The position numbers were made by a program, and so were the translations under genes. A model generated the notes under the pieces. The model searched no databases. It saw only the letters and a list, made by a program, of their open reading frames with translations, and was not told the DNA's origin. From JAFGOM01 sp964605795 (GTDB taxonomy: Archaea; Halobacteriota; Methanomicrobia; Methanomicrobiales; Methanospirillaceae): a stretch of DNA of 64,000 nt. Of this stretch, positions 17,178-26,134 are shown in pieces (position 1 is the stretch's first letter; every line of letters begins with the position of its first letter). Location: contig CAZSDZ010000006.1 in assembly GCA_964605795.1 (NCBI GenBank), forward strand, positions 21,234-85,233. The letters run 5' to 3'.

Positions 17178-20117
17178 ATGCTGCACGATGATGAGGATCT
17201 CTCAGATTATGAGAATATCATCTCTTCTCATCTGGGAACCGTCCAGTTTATCGGTGAGCTTCCATTCAGTGATACTGACAGGGATCTCCTCTGTCGGTCA
17301 GTTTGCGGAACCATAACGAGACATCGGGATCTTGCCTCTGTCTGCGAGACGTATCCTGTATCGATTGCATGTTTCCTCATTGCACAAGCGATAGAGTCTC
17401 CTGATATCGAAACGTTCTGGGAACTGGTCTTTTCCGGGCTCGGGATTGCAAAAACCCCCGAAAACCAGGAATTGTGCATGCACACCTTTCTCTGTGTGCT
17501 CTCCCGTTCTGATACGCTCTTCTCTTCAGAGGATTCGTCTGGTGAGGACTTCTTCTACCTCCTTGGTCTGCACTGCCTGATAGAAAAGGATGCATGCCAT
17601 GATCTCGAGAACCTGGTATCTGAACTCTCACGGGGGATACAATCTAAAGAAACGAATGCAATCCAGGAGTTACTGGAACCGGAAGAGACTCACAAGAGAA
17701 AGGAAGAGGCAACCCGACTTGATGAGATGCTGCATCATTCCAGCAGTACGCAGGATTTTGAGTTATTCCTGAAAAAACTAGCGGTTATTGCTCTTTTTCA
17801 TAAAGAGAAGGATATCTCCCAGACCGCATACACCCTGTTGCACAAGATATACAGTTCGATATCTGATGATGAGATAACGGTCTCACCTGAGATAGAACAG
17901 GGTTTATCAGTAATTTTTGAGCGGGGATCCCCCGAAAATGCACTGACCAGGATTGCACAAGCAGAGTCCCCTGGTATCGAGCGGATTTTACAGGAACAGA
18001 ATAAAATCCCGATCCTTCTGACCGATATCCTCCGGGACCAGAAAGAATCCCTGTTGGATCAGTATAAAGAGGTGATCTATGCGATAAAATCCGAACTGAT
18101 ATCTGAGATCCAAAATCACCTCAAAGAAACCCTCTTCTCAATCAATGAGGCACGGATAAAGACCCAGTACCAGATCGAGAAGAACAAAACGAAGTTTGTC
18201 GATGATATCTCGCAGTGCATCAATTCCGCACGAACTCTTGAAGATACCGTTACTGCCATTCAGTCGGCTATTGAGCAGAATACAGAGGAGATCAGGTCAT
18301 ACGTCTCTTCCATGCGTTCTGAGATCCATTCTGATCTCATTGCACAGCAGGGGGAGTCAGATAGTATCAGGGACTCTCTCGACCGGTTCGTCTCATCCAT
18401 CAACCCGTCAATAACTGAGATCCTCACCGAGATTCGGAGAAACAATGCAGATACCCTTGATCTGCTTCAGATCGTTGAAGATAAAACAAAGAGCACGATA
18501 GAAGAGAGTGAACAGACCATCATTGCAGATCTGGGAGATCAGTTGCAGGCATTAGATGCCCTTGTGCAGTCCTCGAGAACTGATATCGTTACCGAGATGA
18601 GACAGGAAAATACCGCAGCCTCAGATCTCCTGCAGAATATCCAGGCCAGGAACGAGAGGAACATGGATGTGATGAACGAGATTTCACAGGCAATGATTAC
18701 CGGGATTGCAGACCAGAAGGATGCGGCAGAGTCTTTGCATTCCGTTCTTCTTGAGGTGGGGAATGATGTATTGCGAACCAAAGAGGACATGCTTCTTGTG
18801 CTACAGGATCTCGGAGAGATCACCAAAGCACGGATCGATGAGAGTGAGTTTCTTATCTCCTCTGAGATCCAGGAGCACATCGATACGTTACGTTCCTCGT
18901 TCTCTTCATCTCATTCCCAGTTGCTTTCTGAATTTCAGCAGAGCAAGGGAGATACCCGGGATCTGTTGCACAAGATCGAGAGCAGAACCTTAAGCAGGAT
19001 AACAGAGAGCGAGATTGCCACAACGAATCGGATTGAATCACGGGTCTCTGCACTCGCTGATTCGCTCGAGACCGCCAAGTTTTACCTGGGATCAAAGGTA
19101 CTTGAGAACAAGGAGGATATGCTTTCTGTTTTACGGGAGATTGAAGAGGTACAGAAAAATCATCGGGAAAAGGATCGGGACCGTGTCATCGATGAGGTAA
19201 AAACCCAGGTCTCTTCATTAAACGACTCAATATTGGCAGCAGAATCAGATCTCAGAACCGGTATCGCAGCAGAAAAAGAGGTTTTAAAATCAGGTATCGG
19301 GGAGATACAGGCAGGTACACAGTCACTGATGGCAGATGTGGAAGCACGAATTGTTGAAGAGATCCGCCTGCAGAACTCCCTCCTGCATGAGTTTAAGGAC
19401 TCATCTCTTAACACCATCGGGGACGTTCAGGAGAAGGTCATTGACTCTGCACTCGTTATCGAGGAGATGAAGGATATCCAGAGACGATTCACCTCTGATG
19501 TATCATACAAGATTGACGGGCTCGTCTCCCAGTTGCAGGATATCGCACAGAAAAGGGAGGGCGGAGAGAATATCGAGGTAAGTCGTCTCAGACAAAAAGC
19601 CCGTATCCTTCTTTCTGAAGGATCACCTGATGATCTATTCCCGGTGTACCACGAGATAATTGCGCAAAATCCCGGTGATACCGATGCATGGACCTCTCTT
19701 GCCTATCTCTCCATCAAGAACGGGGCATATGATGAAGGGATACGGATCATCCGGACGGAACTTGCCGATGGATATTCAAGCGATCTTCTCGACTTCTGGT
19801 ATGCATATGCCCGGTATAAATCAGGCATCACCGATACGATGCCGTACGAGACTGAATCACGGTTCACCGAAGCGCGACGGATGTACCAGGCTGCCAGGTA
19901 CGACGAAGCCAGGATACTGCTTGAATCAATCGAAGCCAGTCATCGCAATGACCCGAGGTATGCAATATACCGTGCATTCTGTCTTTTAAAGACCGGAGAT
20001 CTTGTTGCTGCCCGGTACTGGGTCTCCCGGTGTCATGAACTCGATCCCGCAGACCGGAAGGTCTCTGAACTGCTCGTAACGCTGGGGGCAAAGATAAACC
20101 AGCCCGATCCAGAGTGA
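17178..20117 (+). CDS. Large cytoplasmic coiled-coil protein with C-terminal TPR region
   Basis: This is a 979-residue protein without signal peptide or membrane segment. Residues 1-160 are mixed helical. About 165-790 is a long heptad-rich coiled coil with recurring patterns such as LLQxIExxTxxxIxESE and ExLxxVLxEIxE, similar in texture to chemoreceptor signalling rods but without their hairpin tip. About 800-970 holds TPR-like units (DAWTSLAYLSIKNGAYDEGI, AARYWVSRCHELDPAD). I do not recognise the family. The design suggests a dimeric rod carrying a protein-interaction domain. The ATG at 17178 lies 27 bp after a TATA-like box. It is convergent with the coenzyme M operon, 4 bp apart. Confidence 0.75.
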   Translation: MLHDDEDLSDYENIISSHLGTVQFIGELPFSDTDRDLLCRSVCGTITRHRDLASVCETYPVSIACFLIAQAIESPDIETFWELVFSGLGIAKTPENQELCMHTFLCVLSRSDTLFSSEDSSGEDFFYLLGLHCLIEKDACHDLENLVSELSRGIQSKETNAIQELLEPEETHKRKEEATRLDEMLHHSSSTQDFELFLKKLAVIALFHKEKDISQTAYTLLHKIYSSISDDEITVSPEIEQGLSVIFERGSPENALTRIAQAESPGIERILQEQNKIPILLTDILRDQKESLLDQYKEVIYAIKSELISEIQNHLKETLFSINEARIKTQYQIEKNKTKFVDDISQCINSARTLEDTVTAIQSAIEQNTEEIRSYVSSMRSEIHSDLIAQQGESDSIRDSLDRFVSSINPSITEILTEIRRNNADTLDLLQIVEDKTKSTIEESEQTIIADLGDQLQALDALVQSSRTDIVTEMRQENTAASDLLQNIQARNERNMDVMNEISQAMITGIADQKDAAESLHSVLLEVGNDVLRTKEDMLLVLQDLGEITKARIDESEFLISSEIQEHIDTLRSSFSSSHSQLLSEFQQSKGDTRDLLHKIESRTLSRITESEIATTNRIESRVSALADSLETAKFYLGSKVLENKEDMLSVLREIEEVQKNHREKDRDRVIDEVKTQVSSLNDSILAAESDLRTGIAAEKEVLKSGIGEIQAGTQSLMADVEARIVEEIRLQNSLLHEFKDSSLNTIGDVQEKVIDSALVIEEMKDIQRRFTSDVSYKIDGLVSQLQDIAQKREGGENIEVSRLRQKARILLSEGSPDDLFPVYHEIIAQNPGDTDAWTSLAYLSIKNGAYDEGIRIIRTELADGYSSDLLDFWYAYARYKSGITDTMPYETESRFTEARRMYQAARYDEARILLESIEASHRNDPRYAIYRAFCLLKTGDLVAARYWVSRCHELDPADRKVSELLVTLGAKINQPDPE

Positions 20118-20121
20118 CCGG

Positions 20122-21243
20122 TCATGCTTTTTTTCTGATGGTCTCCATGAACCGGGATGCTATCTTTTGGGCAGGAAGCGGGATATCAGGGGTCCGGGTA
20201 TTGCCGGGTTTGAGAAGTACATGGATAAAGGATGGCCCTTCTCCCTTCTCATGAAGTGCCACTTTCAGTTCAGTTTCATTCTGGACTTTTTTGGTTCTCG
20301 TAAGGCCAGCACCGATTGCAAGCAGTTCCAGATCACTTCTGTTCCAGGCAGCAGTCATCTGCCCGCCGGTGCTGCCAAATGCTCCGTTGTCAAGTGCAAC
20401 GATCGTGAGGTTTGCCGGGAATTCTGATGCAACCGTCGGGAGGATAGCGGTTCCAAGCAGGCTGCCGTCACCGTCAAGAACGATAACATCCCGTTTTTGT
20501 CCGAGAGCAAGTCCAAGCCCGATGGGTGTTGCCTGTGTGTAACTGCCAAGCATGTAAAAGTTCTCCGGCCGGTCTCCTGTGGCATACAACTCCTTTGAGG
20601 GGATGCCGATATTTGCTACCACCAGTTCATCGGTCAGTTCCTGTGCAATGACCCTGATGGCATCTCCCCGTATCATCTTTGGCTCGGCTATCTCTCGCTG
20701 ATAGGAAAGACTGACCTGGCGTGCCCGTGAAGGAAATGCGATATCGCTCCCGCATTCTTCACTCTGCTCCCAGAATTGCGGTGATATCAGGATGACATGG
20801 ATCTCGGATCTCTCAAATGACTGAACAACTGCGTGTCGTATCTGTTCCGGGGAGCCATCGGCAACAATGGTGCAGGATATGCCGGTTGCCTGTAAAATGT
20901 CAGGTATTTTCTGGTTAAAGGGGATCTGTGCCGGTATCTTCTCCCGGTAGACTCCTCTCCAGCTTGCAAGAATAGGAAGGGGCAGGCGGTATAACGCGGT
21001 TAAGGTAAGCAGGGCGTTTAAGGAGTTACCAAGGCCAGAGCTCTGCATCTGCAATACCGCCCTCTGGCCTGAGAGGGCAAGCCCTGCACAGAGACCAACT
21101 CCGTCCTCCTCCCGGTTGACGGTAATATAGGAAAAATCCTCTTCTAAGACAGAGCAGAGGTTCTTTGTCCTGTCACAGGGAAGGGAGACAACGTAATTGA
21201 CCGACTCTTCTGCAAGGATTCGCGATACTTCTCTCTCAATCAT
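20122..21243 (-). CDS. comDE: Sulfopyruvate decarboxylase, fused alpha and beta subunits
   Basis: This is a TPP-dependent enzyme converting sulfopyruvate to sulfoacetaldehyde in coenzyme M synthesis. The first 180 residues match ComD (pyrimidine-binding half: VVSLPCDRTKNL, NREEDGVGLCAGLALSG with the catalytic-site Glu, MQSSGLGNSLNAL). The rest matches ComE (pyrophosphate-binding half: GSYTQATPIGLGLAL, then DGDGSLLGT and NGAFGSTGGQ as the Mg/TPP motif). I choose ATG 21243 because it overlaps the TGA of cysteate synthase as ATGA and is preceded by GGATG; the frame is open to ATG 21276. The fusion is known from Methanosarcina and relatives. Confidence 0.93.
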   Translation of the reverse strand: MIEREVSRILAEESVNYVVSLPCDRTKNLCSVLEEDFSYITVNREEDGVGLCAGLALSGQRAVLQMQSSGLGNSLNALLTLTALYRLPLPILASWRGVYREKIPAQIPFNQKIPDILQATGISCTIVADGSPEQIRHAVVQSFERSEIHVILISPQFWEQSEECGSDIAFPSRARQVSLSYQREIAEPKMIRGDAIRVIAQELTDELVVANIGIPSKELYATGDRPENFYMLGSYTQATPIGLGLALGQKRDVIVLDGDGSLLGTAILPTVASEFPANLTIVALDNGAFGSTGGQMTAAWNRSDLELLAIGAGLTRTKKVQNETELKVALHEKGEGPSFIHVLLKPGNTRTPDIPLPAQKIASRFMETIRKKA

Positions 21244-22511
21244 CTGGCATCCATCCATTGCCGTATCTGTGTACATACTAGGTATGCCGATTCTTCTCTT
21301 CCGAGATGGGCTCCCGGCTCTACCGGCAGGAGATGGTAGTCTTCTCTGACCCTCTGGTACCCGCCACCAGTGATGTGCAGAAGGATGGTATCGTCACGAT
21401 CGACCTCTCCTGCACGAACTGCCTGCATGAGGGAGGCGACACAGACTGCAGCGGCAGGATCCAGGTCAATCCCCTCGTGTCTGGTAAAATACGCACCTGC
21501 TCTCTCTGCCTCGTCATTGGTGACTGCATTCATCTTACCCCGGGTGGCAGTAAGAGCATCAAAGACTCCTCCGGTAATACTGTACGGCGGGTTCCGGTTT
21601 GTAAGCACCGGTGCAGATACCTTTCCCGTGGCATTCTCTGCATCAGGCATGTCGGTATCAGGGATGATTTCCCGTCTCCCTGCATGGAATGCCGAGACCA
21701 TCGGGATAAAGGGGATATTCTGCGAGAGATACAGCCGGGGAAGCACGGTACCGAAATTCCCGTCCCGGATCAGGCGTTGTGCCATCTCCCAGGCAGCAAT
21801 GCCTCCTGTTCCGCTTCCCACGGCCTGGAAGTACCAGTCAGGCAGCGACCCGATAACCGATACCGCATCAAGCATCGCTGTCCCCATCCCGTCACGGCGT
21901 GCCGGGTTTTTCGCTCCTCCTTCCGGGATAACACCTTCCATCTCACAGATCCGGTTACCGGCGGCAATGGCATCTGAATAATCCCCGTCAACAGTGACAA
22001 GAAAGACAGAATCGGTCTCTTTTGTTGTCCAGATACTCGCTGCTGCAGATGACGGGACCGTGATAATAACCGGTATCCCTGAGTATGCCGAGACCTGGGC
22101 AAATGCACGCCCGGTATTGCCTGCAGATGCGACAAGGAGAATTGAGTCTGTACACTCGAGACGTCTCTGCATGGTCGGAAGTGCTTCGAGTTCCTTAAAC
22201 GAGCAGGTTACCAGGTTTCCCCTCTTTTCAGGCCAGTACCCGGAGAAACAGATATACAGATTCGACAGTCCGAGTTCCGGGCCCAGATGTTCGCTATGAT
22301 AGGTCACCGGTCCGGCATCGGTTGGTACGGTCCCATGACAGCAGAGCCAGTCAATGAACCGGAACATCCCTGCATGGTTTTTCTGAATAACAAACTTCTT
22401 CTCCTGATACTGTGGCTGCAGGAGCCCGAAGCATCCCTTCGGACACTCATTGGTATACTGATCCGGTACGGTGGCTTTGCAGACCGGACATTGCAGGATA
22501 TACTCTCCCAT
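21240..22511 (-). CDS. Cysteate synthase (threonine-synthase paralogue)
   Basis: This is a PLP enzyme that replaces the phosphate of O-phosphoserine with sulfite to give L-cysteate, the precursor of sulfopyruvate. The 423-residue protein has an N-terminal zinc-ribbon-like segment (CPVCKATVPDQYTNECPKGC) and fold-type II motifs: GNLVTCSFKELEALP around the PLP Lys, VASAGNTGRAFAQVS, GSGTGGIAAWE and a late HITGGGYQR. The neighbouring comDE and marker-16 genes support this assignment over threonine synthase. ATG 22511 is used because AGGTGA lies five bases upstream; the upstream GTG at 22520 is part of that ribosome binding site. It ends in a 4-nt overlap with comDE. Confidence 0.92.
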   Translation of the reverse strand: MGEYILQCPVCKATVPDQYTNECPKGCFGLLQPQYQEKKFVIQKNHAGMFRFIDWLCCHGTVPTDAGPVTYHSEHLGPELGLSNLYICFSGYWPEKRGNLVTCSFKELEALPTMQRRLECTDSILLVASAGNTGRAFAQVSAYSGIPVIITVPSSAAASIWTTKETDSVFLVTVDGDYSDAIAAGNRICEMEGVIPEGGAKNPARRDGMGTAMLDAVSVIGSLPDWYFQAVGSGTGGIAAWEMAQRLIRDGNFGTVLPRLYLSQNIPFIPMVSAFHAGRREIIPDTDMPDAENATGKVSAPVLTNRNPPYSITGGVFDALTATRGKMNAVTNDEAERAGAYFTRHEGIDLDPAAAVCVASLMQAVRAGEVDRDDTILLHITGGGYQRVREDYHLLPVEPGAHLGREESAYLVCTQIRQWMDAR

Positions 22512-22520
22512 TCTTTTCAC

Positions 22521-23753
22521 CTATATCTGGATCTGAAATGTTCCGCAAAGAATACGGGTCTTCAGGTCAGCACTTATTCTTTCTCCTCTCCTCCGGTCTG
22601 ACTGCCGGAGTATGACAGGGGTATCTCTCCCGAGAACCGGTATCGATCCCATATTCATCGTGTATACTCCTCCCAGACAAACATGGGTGCAGGTCCCGCA
22701 GGATATACAGTGCGTCGCATCGATAGGATGACCCGAGACGATGGCACCGGTCGGGCAGGATTGTTCTGCCAGGCACGGGGTACACGAGATGCAGTCTTCA
22801 TGATCCTCGAGAACCGTTAGAGAGGTTTCCTGCCAAACCCTGCTATATCGGGTCAGATCAACCTGGCTGCGATCGATGAGATCCACCACCGGCAGGGGAA
22901 TATCTTCGTCAAGGACGAGAAGGTTTGCGAGGGCATCCTCGTCAGTGACAGGGATTGCAGCCCCGACTGATACGAGGCACTCAGGACCCGCAGAGGTGAT
23001 AAAACCACCCATGTACTCAGGCTCCATCTCAAAAAACCCTGCAGACAATGCAAGGTTTGGTCGTACCTGGCTGGACCGGGTTCCGCACCCGAGAACCAGT
23101 CCCGATGCACCATTAAGAAGAACCGGTGTACCGGTATGGATAAACCGCATATCCGGATCATTTGCAAGGGGATTTATCTCTCCACATCCGCTCACGGTAG
23201 TCCCGTCTGCGTTACCTGGAAAAGGGAGGACAGAGAAGATCGTCTGCTGTTCTCTGTCTTTTTGATTGACAAAGGCAGAGTAGTTACAAAAGGCACTTCG
23301 TGTAGTACAGAGCCGGGCAAAGGGTATCTCGTGCCCGGAAATAGTTCTCTCGTACCGTTTTCCGTTCGATTCGGCCTCTACCTGTAACTCACATCCTTCG
23401 GCGATATCCCGAAACAGGTGACCGCCACCGTACCGGGGGGATGCACGGGCGGTACCATACACGATACAGTCAACGATCCCCAACCCTTCGTTCGGGCAGG
23501 GACCGGGGAATGCCGGGACACCGTTTATGGTGATTGCATCAGCCCTCCCAAAAACACCGGGATCTGCAACCGGAATCGTCAGGACTGCATACGTCCCGGA
23601 CATCACTCCGCAGGTACCGCAGGTGACGACATCGATCTCTTCCACGGTAGGAATATCGTCTCTCCTGATCCTGTCTTTTAATTCACCTGCAGTGCAGACC
23701 GTGGCGGTGCCGTCATCTATCGATCGGGCAATCTCCTGGATCGTCTTTTTCAT
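22521..23753 (-). CDS. Methanogenesis marker 16-type metalloprotein (DUF39 plus ferredoxin domain)
   Basis: This is a 410-residue protein. The long N-terminal part has features of the DUF39/homocysteine-biosynthesis family (VVTCGTCGVMSGTYA, FPGPCPNEGLG, LGCGTRSSQV). The C-terminal 70 residues hold two ferredoxin cysteine sets (CISCTPCLAEQSCPTG and CISCGTCTHVC). Relatives act in sulfide transfer to aspartate semialdehyde; the marker-16 form is tied to methanogens and its exact reaction is not settled. Its place before cysteate synthase suggests a part in sulfur metabolism for coenzyme M. The start ATG 23753 overlaps the upstream stop by 4 nt; an upstream extension in the same frame overlaps the neighbour and is rejected. 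Confidence 0.88.
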   Translation of the reverse strand: MKKTIQEIARSIDDGTATVCTAGELKDRIRRDDIPTVEEIDVVTCGTCGVMSGTYAVLTIPVADPGVFGRADAITINGVPAFPGPCPNEGLGIVDCIVYGTARASPRYGGGHLFRDIAEGCELQVEAESNGKRYERTISGHEIPFARLCTTRSAFCNYSAFVNQKDREQQTIFSVLPFPGNADGTTVSGCGEINPLANDPDMRFIHTGTPVLLNGASGLVLGCGTRSSQVRPNLALSAGFFEMEPEYMGGFITSAGPECLVSVGAAIPVTDEDALANLLVLDEDIPLPVVDLIDRSQVDLTRYSRVWQETSLTVLEDHEDCISCTPCLAEQSCPTGAIVSGHPIDATHCISCGTCTHVCLGGVYTMNMGSIPVLGRDTPVILRQSDRRRGERISADLKTRILCGTFQIQI

Positions 23754-24400
23754 ATCCGAATATCCTCTACCCTGACGACCATCCCGGCTTTTGTCTGAAT
23801 TACCATGTTCACAACGCCGGTATGGGAGAGATCCATCATGCAATATCCCGGTAAAAACCGCTGTCTTCTCCCGAATTCAGGGGGATTTTTGATCGTCTGT
23901 GCTATCCCCTCAAACCCGATGACATGGTATGCCCTGATATCCTTGACAGCAGCGTGATTATCCCGTGCTATCATCGGGGAAACCACGTGGCAGGTTAAAA
24001 GACCGGTTATCTGGTCTGATGACAAAACCGAGAGGACATGCTGGACCGGGCACCCGGCACCCATGGGTCTGCCAAGGAGCGTGTCCCCCGCACCAATATC
24101 CATCCGTTCCACCATGTCAGGCCGAAACGGCAGGATAATCTTTCGTGCTGACGGCTCTCCGGTAAAGGGATCCATGATAAAATCATAGTGATTGCCAACA
24201 ATGTCGATGCCGGAATAGCGGACCGTATCTCGTGGATCACTCTTCTCTTCGGGTTTTTCTGCCTGCCCGTGATAATAAGGACAGTCTTTCTTTTCTTTTA
24301 TCCCTTCCCGTACCCGTCTGATAAAGGTCTCACAATCCGGTGCCCCGCAGAGCCCGCAGTCATGCCCCGGGGGTGTCCACTCCTCTTTCGTATCAGTCAC
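23750..24400 (-). CDS. Iron-sulfur cluster protein with N-terminal Cys motif
   Basis: This is a protein of about 216 residues. The N-terminus has CGLCGAPDC and, 17 residues on, a fourth Cys (KDCPYY), the 4Fe-4S pattern seen in small Fe-S domains of corrinoid and acetyl-CoA synthase proteins. The rest has conserved-looking blocks (GRPMGAGCPVQHVLSV, LLTCHVVSPM, RRQRFLPGYCMMD). I do not know its reaction. The start is uncertain: GTG 24400 overlaps the previous gene by 8 nt, whereas TTG 24427 would overlap by 35 nt. Its stop overlaps the marker-16 start as ATGA, so the two are translationally coupled. Confidence 0.75.
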   Translation of the reverse strand: MTDTKEEWTPPGHDCGLCGAPDCETFIRRVREGIKEKKDCPYYHGQAEKPEEKSDPRDTVRYSGIDIVGNHYDFIMDPFTGEPSARKIILPFRPDMVERMDIGAGDTLLGRPMGAGCPVQHVLSVLSSDQITGLLTCHVVSPMIARDNHAAVKDIRAYHVIGFEGIAQTIKNPPEFGRRQRFLPGYCMMDLSHTGVVNMVIQTKAGMVVRVEDIRI

Positions 24401-25100
24401 CCCTGAATGAAAATTCAGGATTGTCAAGGGAACGGATCATGCCAAAGTGATTCTGCCATCCGATCTCCCGCTTCCCGACACAGATGGTGCAGACTCCCAG
24501 GGGCGGAGCGCCCAGAAGGGTGATGGAACCGGGATCCTGTATTGGTTCCTGGTTTTCTATTGCCCGGAAGAGATACCGAAGTCCTGTTCCCTGGATGGCA
24601 TTGGTCTCGATGATATCAAGGCTGTTGTTGACTTCACAGATCCTCTCCCGAAACACCTCTTTCTCAGCCTGTGAGATGAGATCGGTATGGGTCACAACGG
24701 CAATATCAGAAAGACCGAGCATGGCACTCATCTTAAAGGGAGTATGGATCCCGGCGATGGCACTGACAACAACGATCCCGAGAGACTGGGTGAGGAACGG
24801 TGAGCAACGCAGGCACAGCCCTGCACTCTCAACAATGAGGATATCTGCTTTTTCCTGTTCTGCCCAGGATATCGCATCGGAAACAACAAGAATGCCGACG
24901 TGATCGGGACAGACATCTCCTGAATACACCTTTTTTGTCGGGATATGAAACTCTTCTGCCAGTTCAATGTCCTCAAATGCCCGAACGACATCAATTTTCA
25001 GGTAAAATATCCGGGTCTCCGGGAGATACTGCTTTATAATCTGACGTGCAACCGTGGTCTTTCCTGCCGAAGGCGGTCCGGCAATGATAAGAAGTTTCAT
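24393..25100 (-). CDS. P-loop GTPase/ATPase of the HypB/CooC-like class
   Basis: This is a 235-residue protein with P-loop GPPSAGKTTVARQ (residues 8-20), an acidic switch region (KIDVVRAFED), ILIVESAGLCLRCSPF with a Cys pair at the place where metal is often bound, VVTHTDLIS as the base-specificity (NKxD-like) strand, and a Cys pair CTIC near the C-terminus. The form resembles metallochaperone GTPases that deliver nickel or other cofactors. Placed between an ABC ATPase and an Fe-S protein, it may mature an enzyme of the same operon; this is inference. ATG 25100 overlaps the upstream stop as ATGA. Confidence 0.75.
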   Translation of the reverse strand: MKLLIIAGPPSAGKTTVARQIIKQYLPETRIFYLKIDVVRAFEDIELAEEFHIPTKKVYSGDVCPDHVGILVVSDAISWAEQEKADILIVESAGLCLRCSPFLTQSLGIVVVSAIAGIHTPFKMSAMLGLSDIAVVTHTDLISQAEKEVFRERICEVNNSLDIIETNAIQGTGLRYLFRAIENQEPIQDPGSITLLGAPPLGVCTICVGKREIGWQNHFGMIRSLDNPEFSFRGD

Positions 25101-25876
25101 CCGCAGCTGACACTCCGGATGAGTTCACCAGCCCGGATCATCTCACGCATATGGCACAGGGTCTCATCTGTCCTGGTTACCCAGGCAATGGCCTCTCTCT
25201 CTTCATCTCCCGGTTCAAGGATCCGGTCCACTCCTCCGTTCTTCATAACGATCCTCCTGCCTGAAAGGAGTGAGATTAAGGGGTCGTGGGTGACAAAGAT
25301 CAGGGATTTTCTGTGGTTCTTTAAACACGAGATCACCCGCTCTTTGAAAATTCCTGCATTCTCAACTTCATCAAGGAGGACGATGGGTGCATCTGATATA
25401 AGAATCGCATCAGCGATCATCAGAGACCGGGTCTGACCCCCGGAAAGTGAGGTCATCCGGGCTGCAGCGGTTATTTTTTCACCGGTAAACTCGTTTGCAA
25501 GGATAATGGTCCGGTTGATAACACCGGCCCCATCCATCTTTCGTGATCTGACATGCATTGCTAAAAATTCCTGCACCGTGAGATCTGAGAGGCATTTGGT
25601 ATTCTGGGTGATTAACGCAACCGGCTTTTGTGCTGGGTTCCTGATAAAATGCTCAGGCGGATATGTTCCGTTTACAAGAATCGTTCTTTTCGTGATGGTA
25701 TCATGGTGTGCAAACATCTCGATATCAGAGATAAAAGCACTTTTTCCCGAACCCGTGGGTCCGACAATTGAGAGGGTATCGCCAGGAGAGATAACAATCC
25801 TGTCAAATCCTTCCGGTTTCCCGTCCCGGGTAATTCCGGGAAGGATGGTTATCTCTACGATCTCCTGGAGTTGCAT
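25097..25876 (-). CDS. ABC-type ATPase subunit without a visible permease
   Basis: This is a 259-residue nucleotide-binding domain with Walker A GPTGSGKSA, Q-loop region ALITQNTK, signature LSGGQTRS, Walker B PIVLLDEVEN and H-loop FVTHDP. No permease or binding protein gene is adjacent, so it may act in a non-transport role or with a permease elsewhere. I use ATG 25876; the frame stays open to TTG 25897, but the region upstream contains a palindrome and TATA-like sequence that suit the promoter. It is the first gene of the six-gene coenzyme M operon. Confidence 0.85.
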   Translation of the reverse strand: MQLQEIVEITILPGITRDGKPEGFDRIVISPGDTLSIVGPTGSGKSAFISDIEMFAHHDTITKRTILVNGTYPPEHFIRNPAQKPVALITQNTKCLSDLTVQEFLAMHVRSRKMDGAGVINRTIILANEFTGEKITAAARMTSLSGGQTRSLMIADAILISDAPIVLLDEVENAGIFKERVISCLKNHRKSLIFVTHDPLISLLSGRRIVMKNGGVDRILEPGDEEREAIAWVTRTDETLCHMREMIRAGELIRSVSCG

Positions 25877-25883
25877 AGGAAGT

Positions 25884-25911
25884 ATTGGGTGCACCAATCT
25901 TTAATAATTTG
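25884..25911 (-). promoter_or_regulatory. Palindrome GGTGCACC next to a TATA-like box in front of the coenzyme M operon
   Basis: GGTGCACC at 25888-25895, flanked by ATTG and AAT, sits 12 bp before the first start codon. Read on the minus strand, an AT-rich AAATTATTAAAG element lies just upstream of it. A regulator bound there would cover the transcript start. Seen in sequence; the function is inferred. Confidence 0.4.
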
Positions 25912-25984
25912 CTAATGAAACTTACTATTTGCCCAATAAGGTAAATAATCAATAAAATACTATTGTATAAGGTTAATTTTATTC

Positions 25985-26134
25985 ATGGTTATGTATTCGA
26001 GGCAGGATCTCAGGGATATTATACTCATCATTATTCTCACTCTCTCTATCAATCTTCTCAATCTTCTTTTTATTCCCCCCTCCATCGCCCTATCCGCAAT
26101 ATTAAATAGTCTTTCATCCCTCTACCACATATGA
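25985..26134 (+). CDS. Small membrane protein, candidate leader cistron of the S9 peptidase
   Basis: This 49-codon frame starts at ATG 25985 (or 25991) and its TGA overlaps the next ATG (26131) as ATGA. The product is one strongly hydrophobic helix (IILIIILTLSINLLNLLFI). A TATA-like TTGTATAAGG lies about 20 bp before it, so the transcript would include it or start at it. The N-terminus recalls DUF1616-type membrane proteins but is far too short. It is either a real small protein coupled to the peptidase or a remnant. Confidence 0.4.
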   Translation: MVMYSRQDLRDIILIIILTLSINLLNLLFIPPSIALSAILNSLSSLYHI

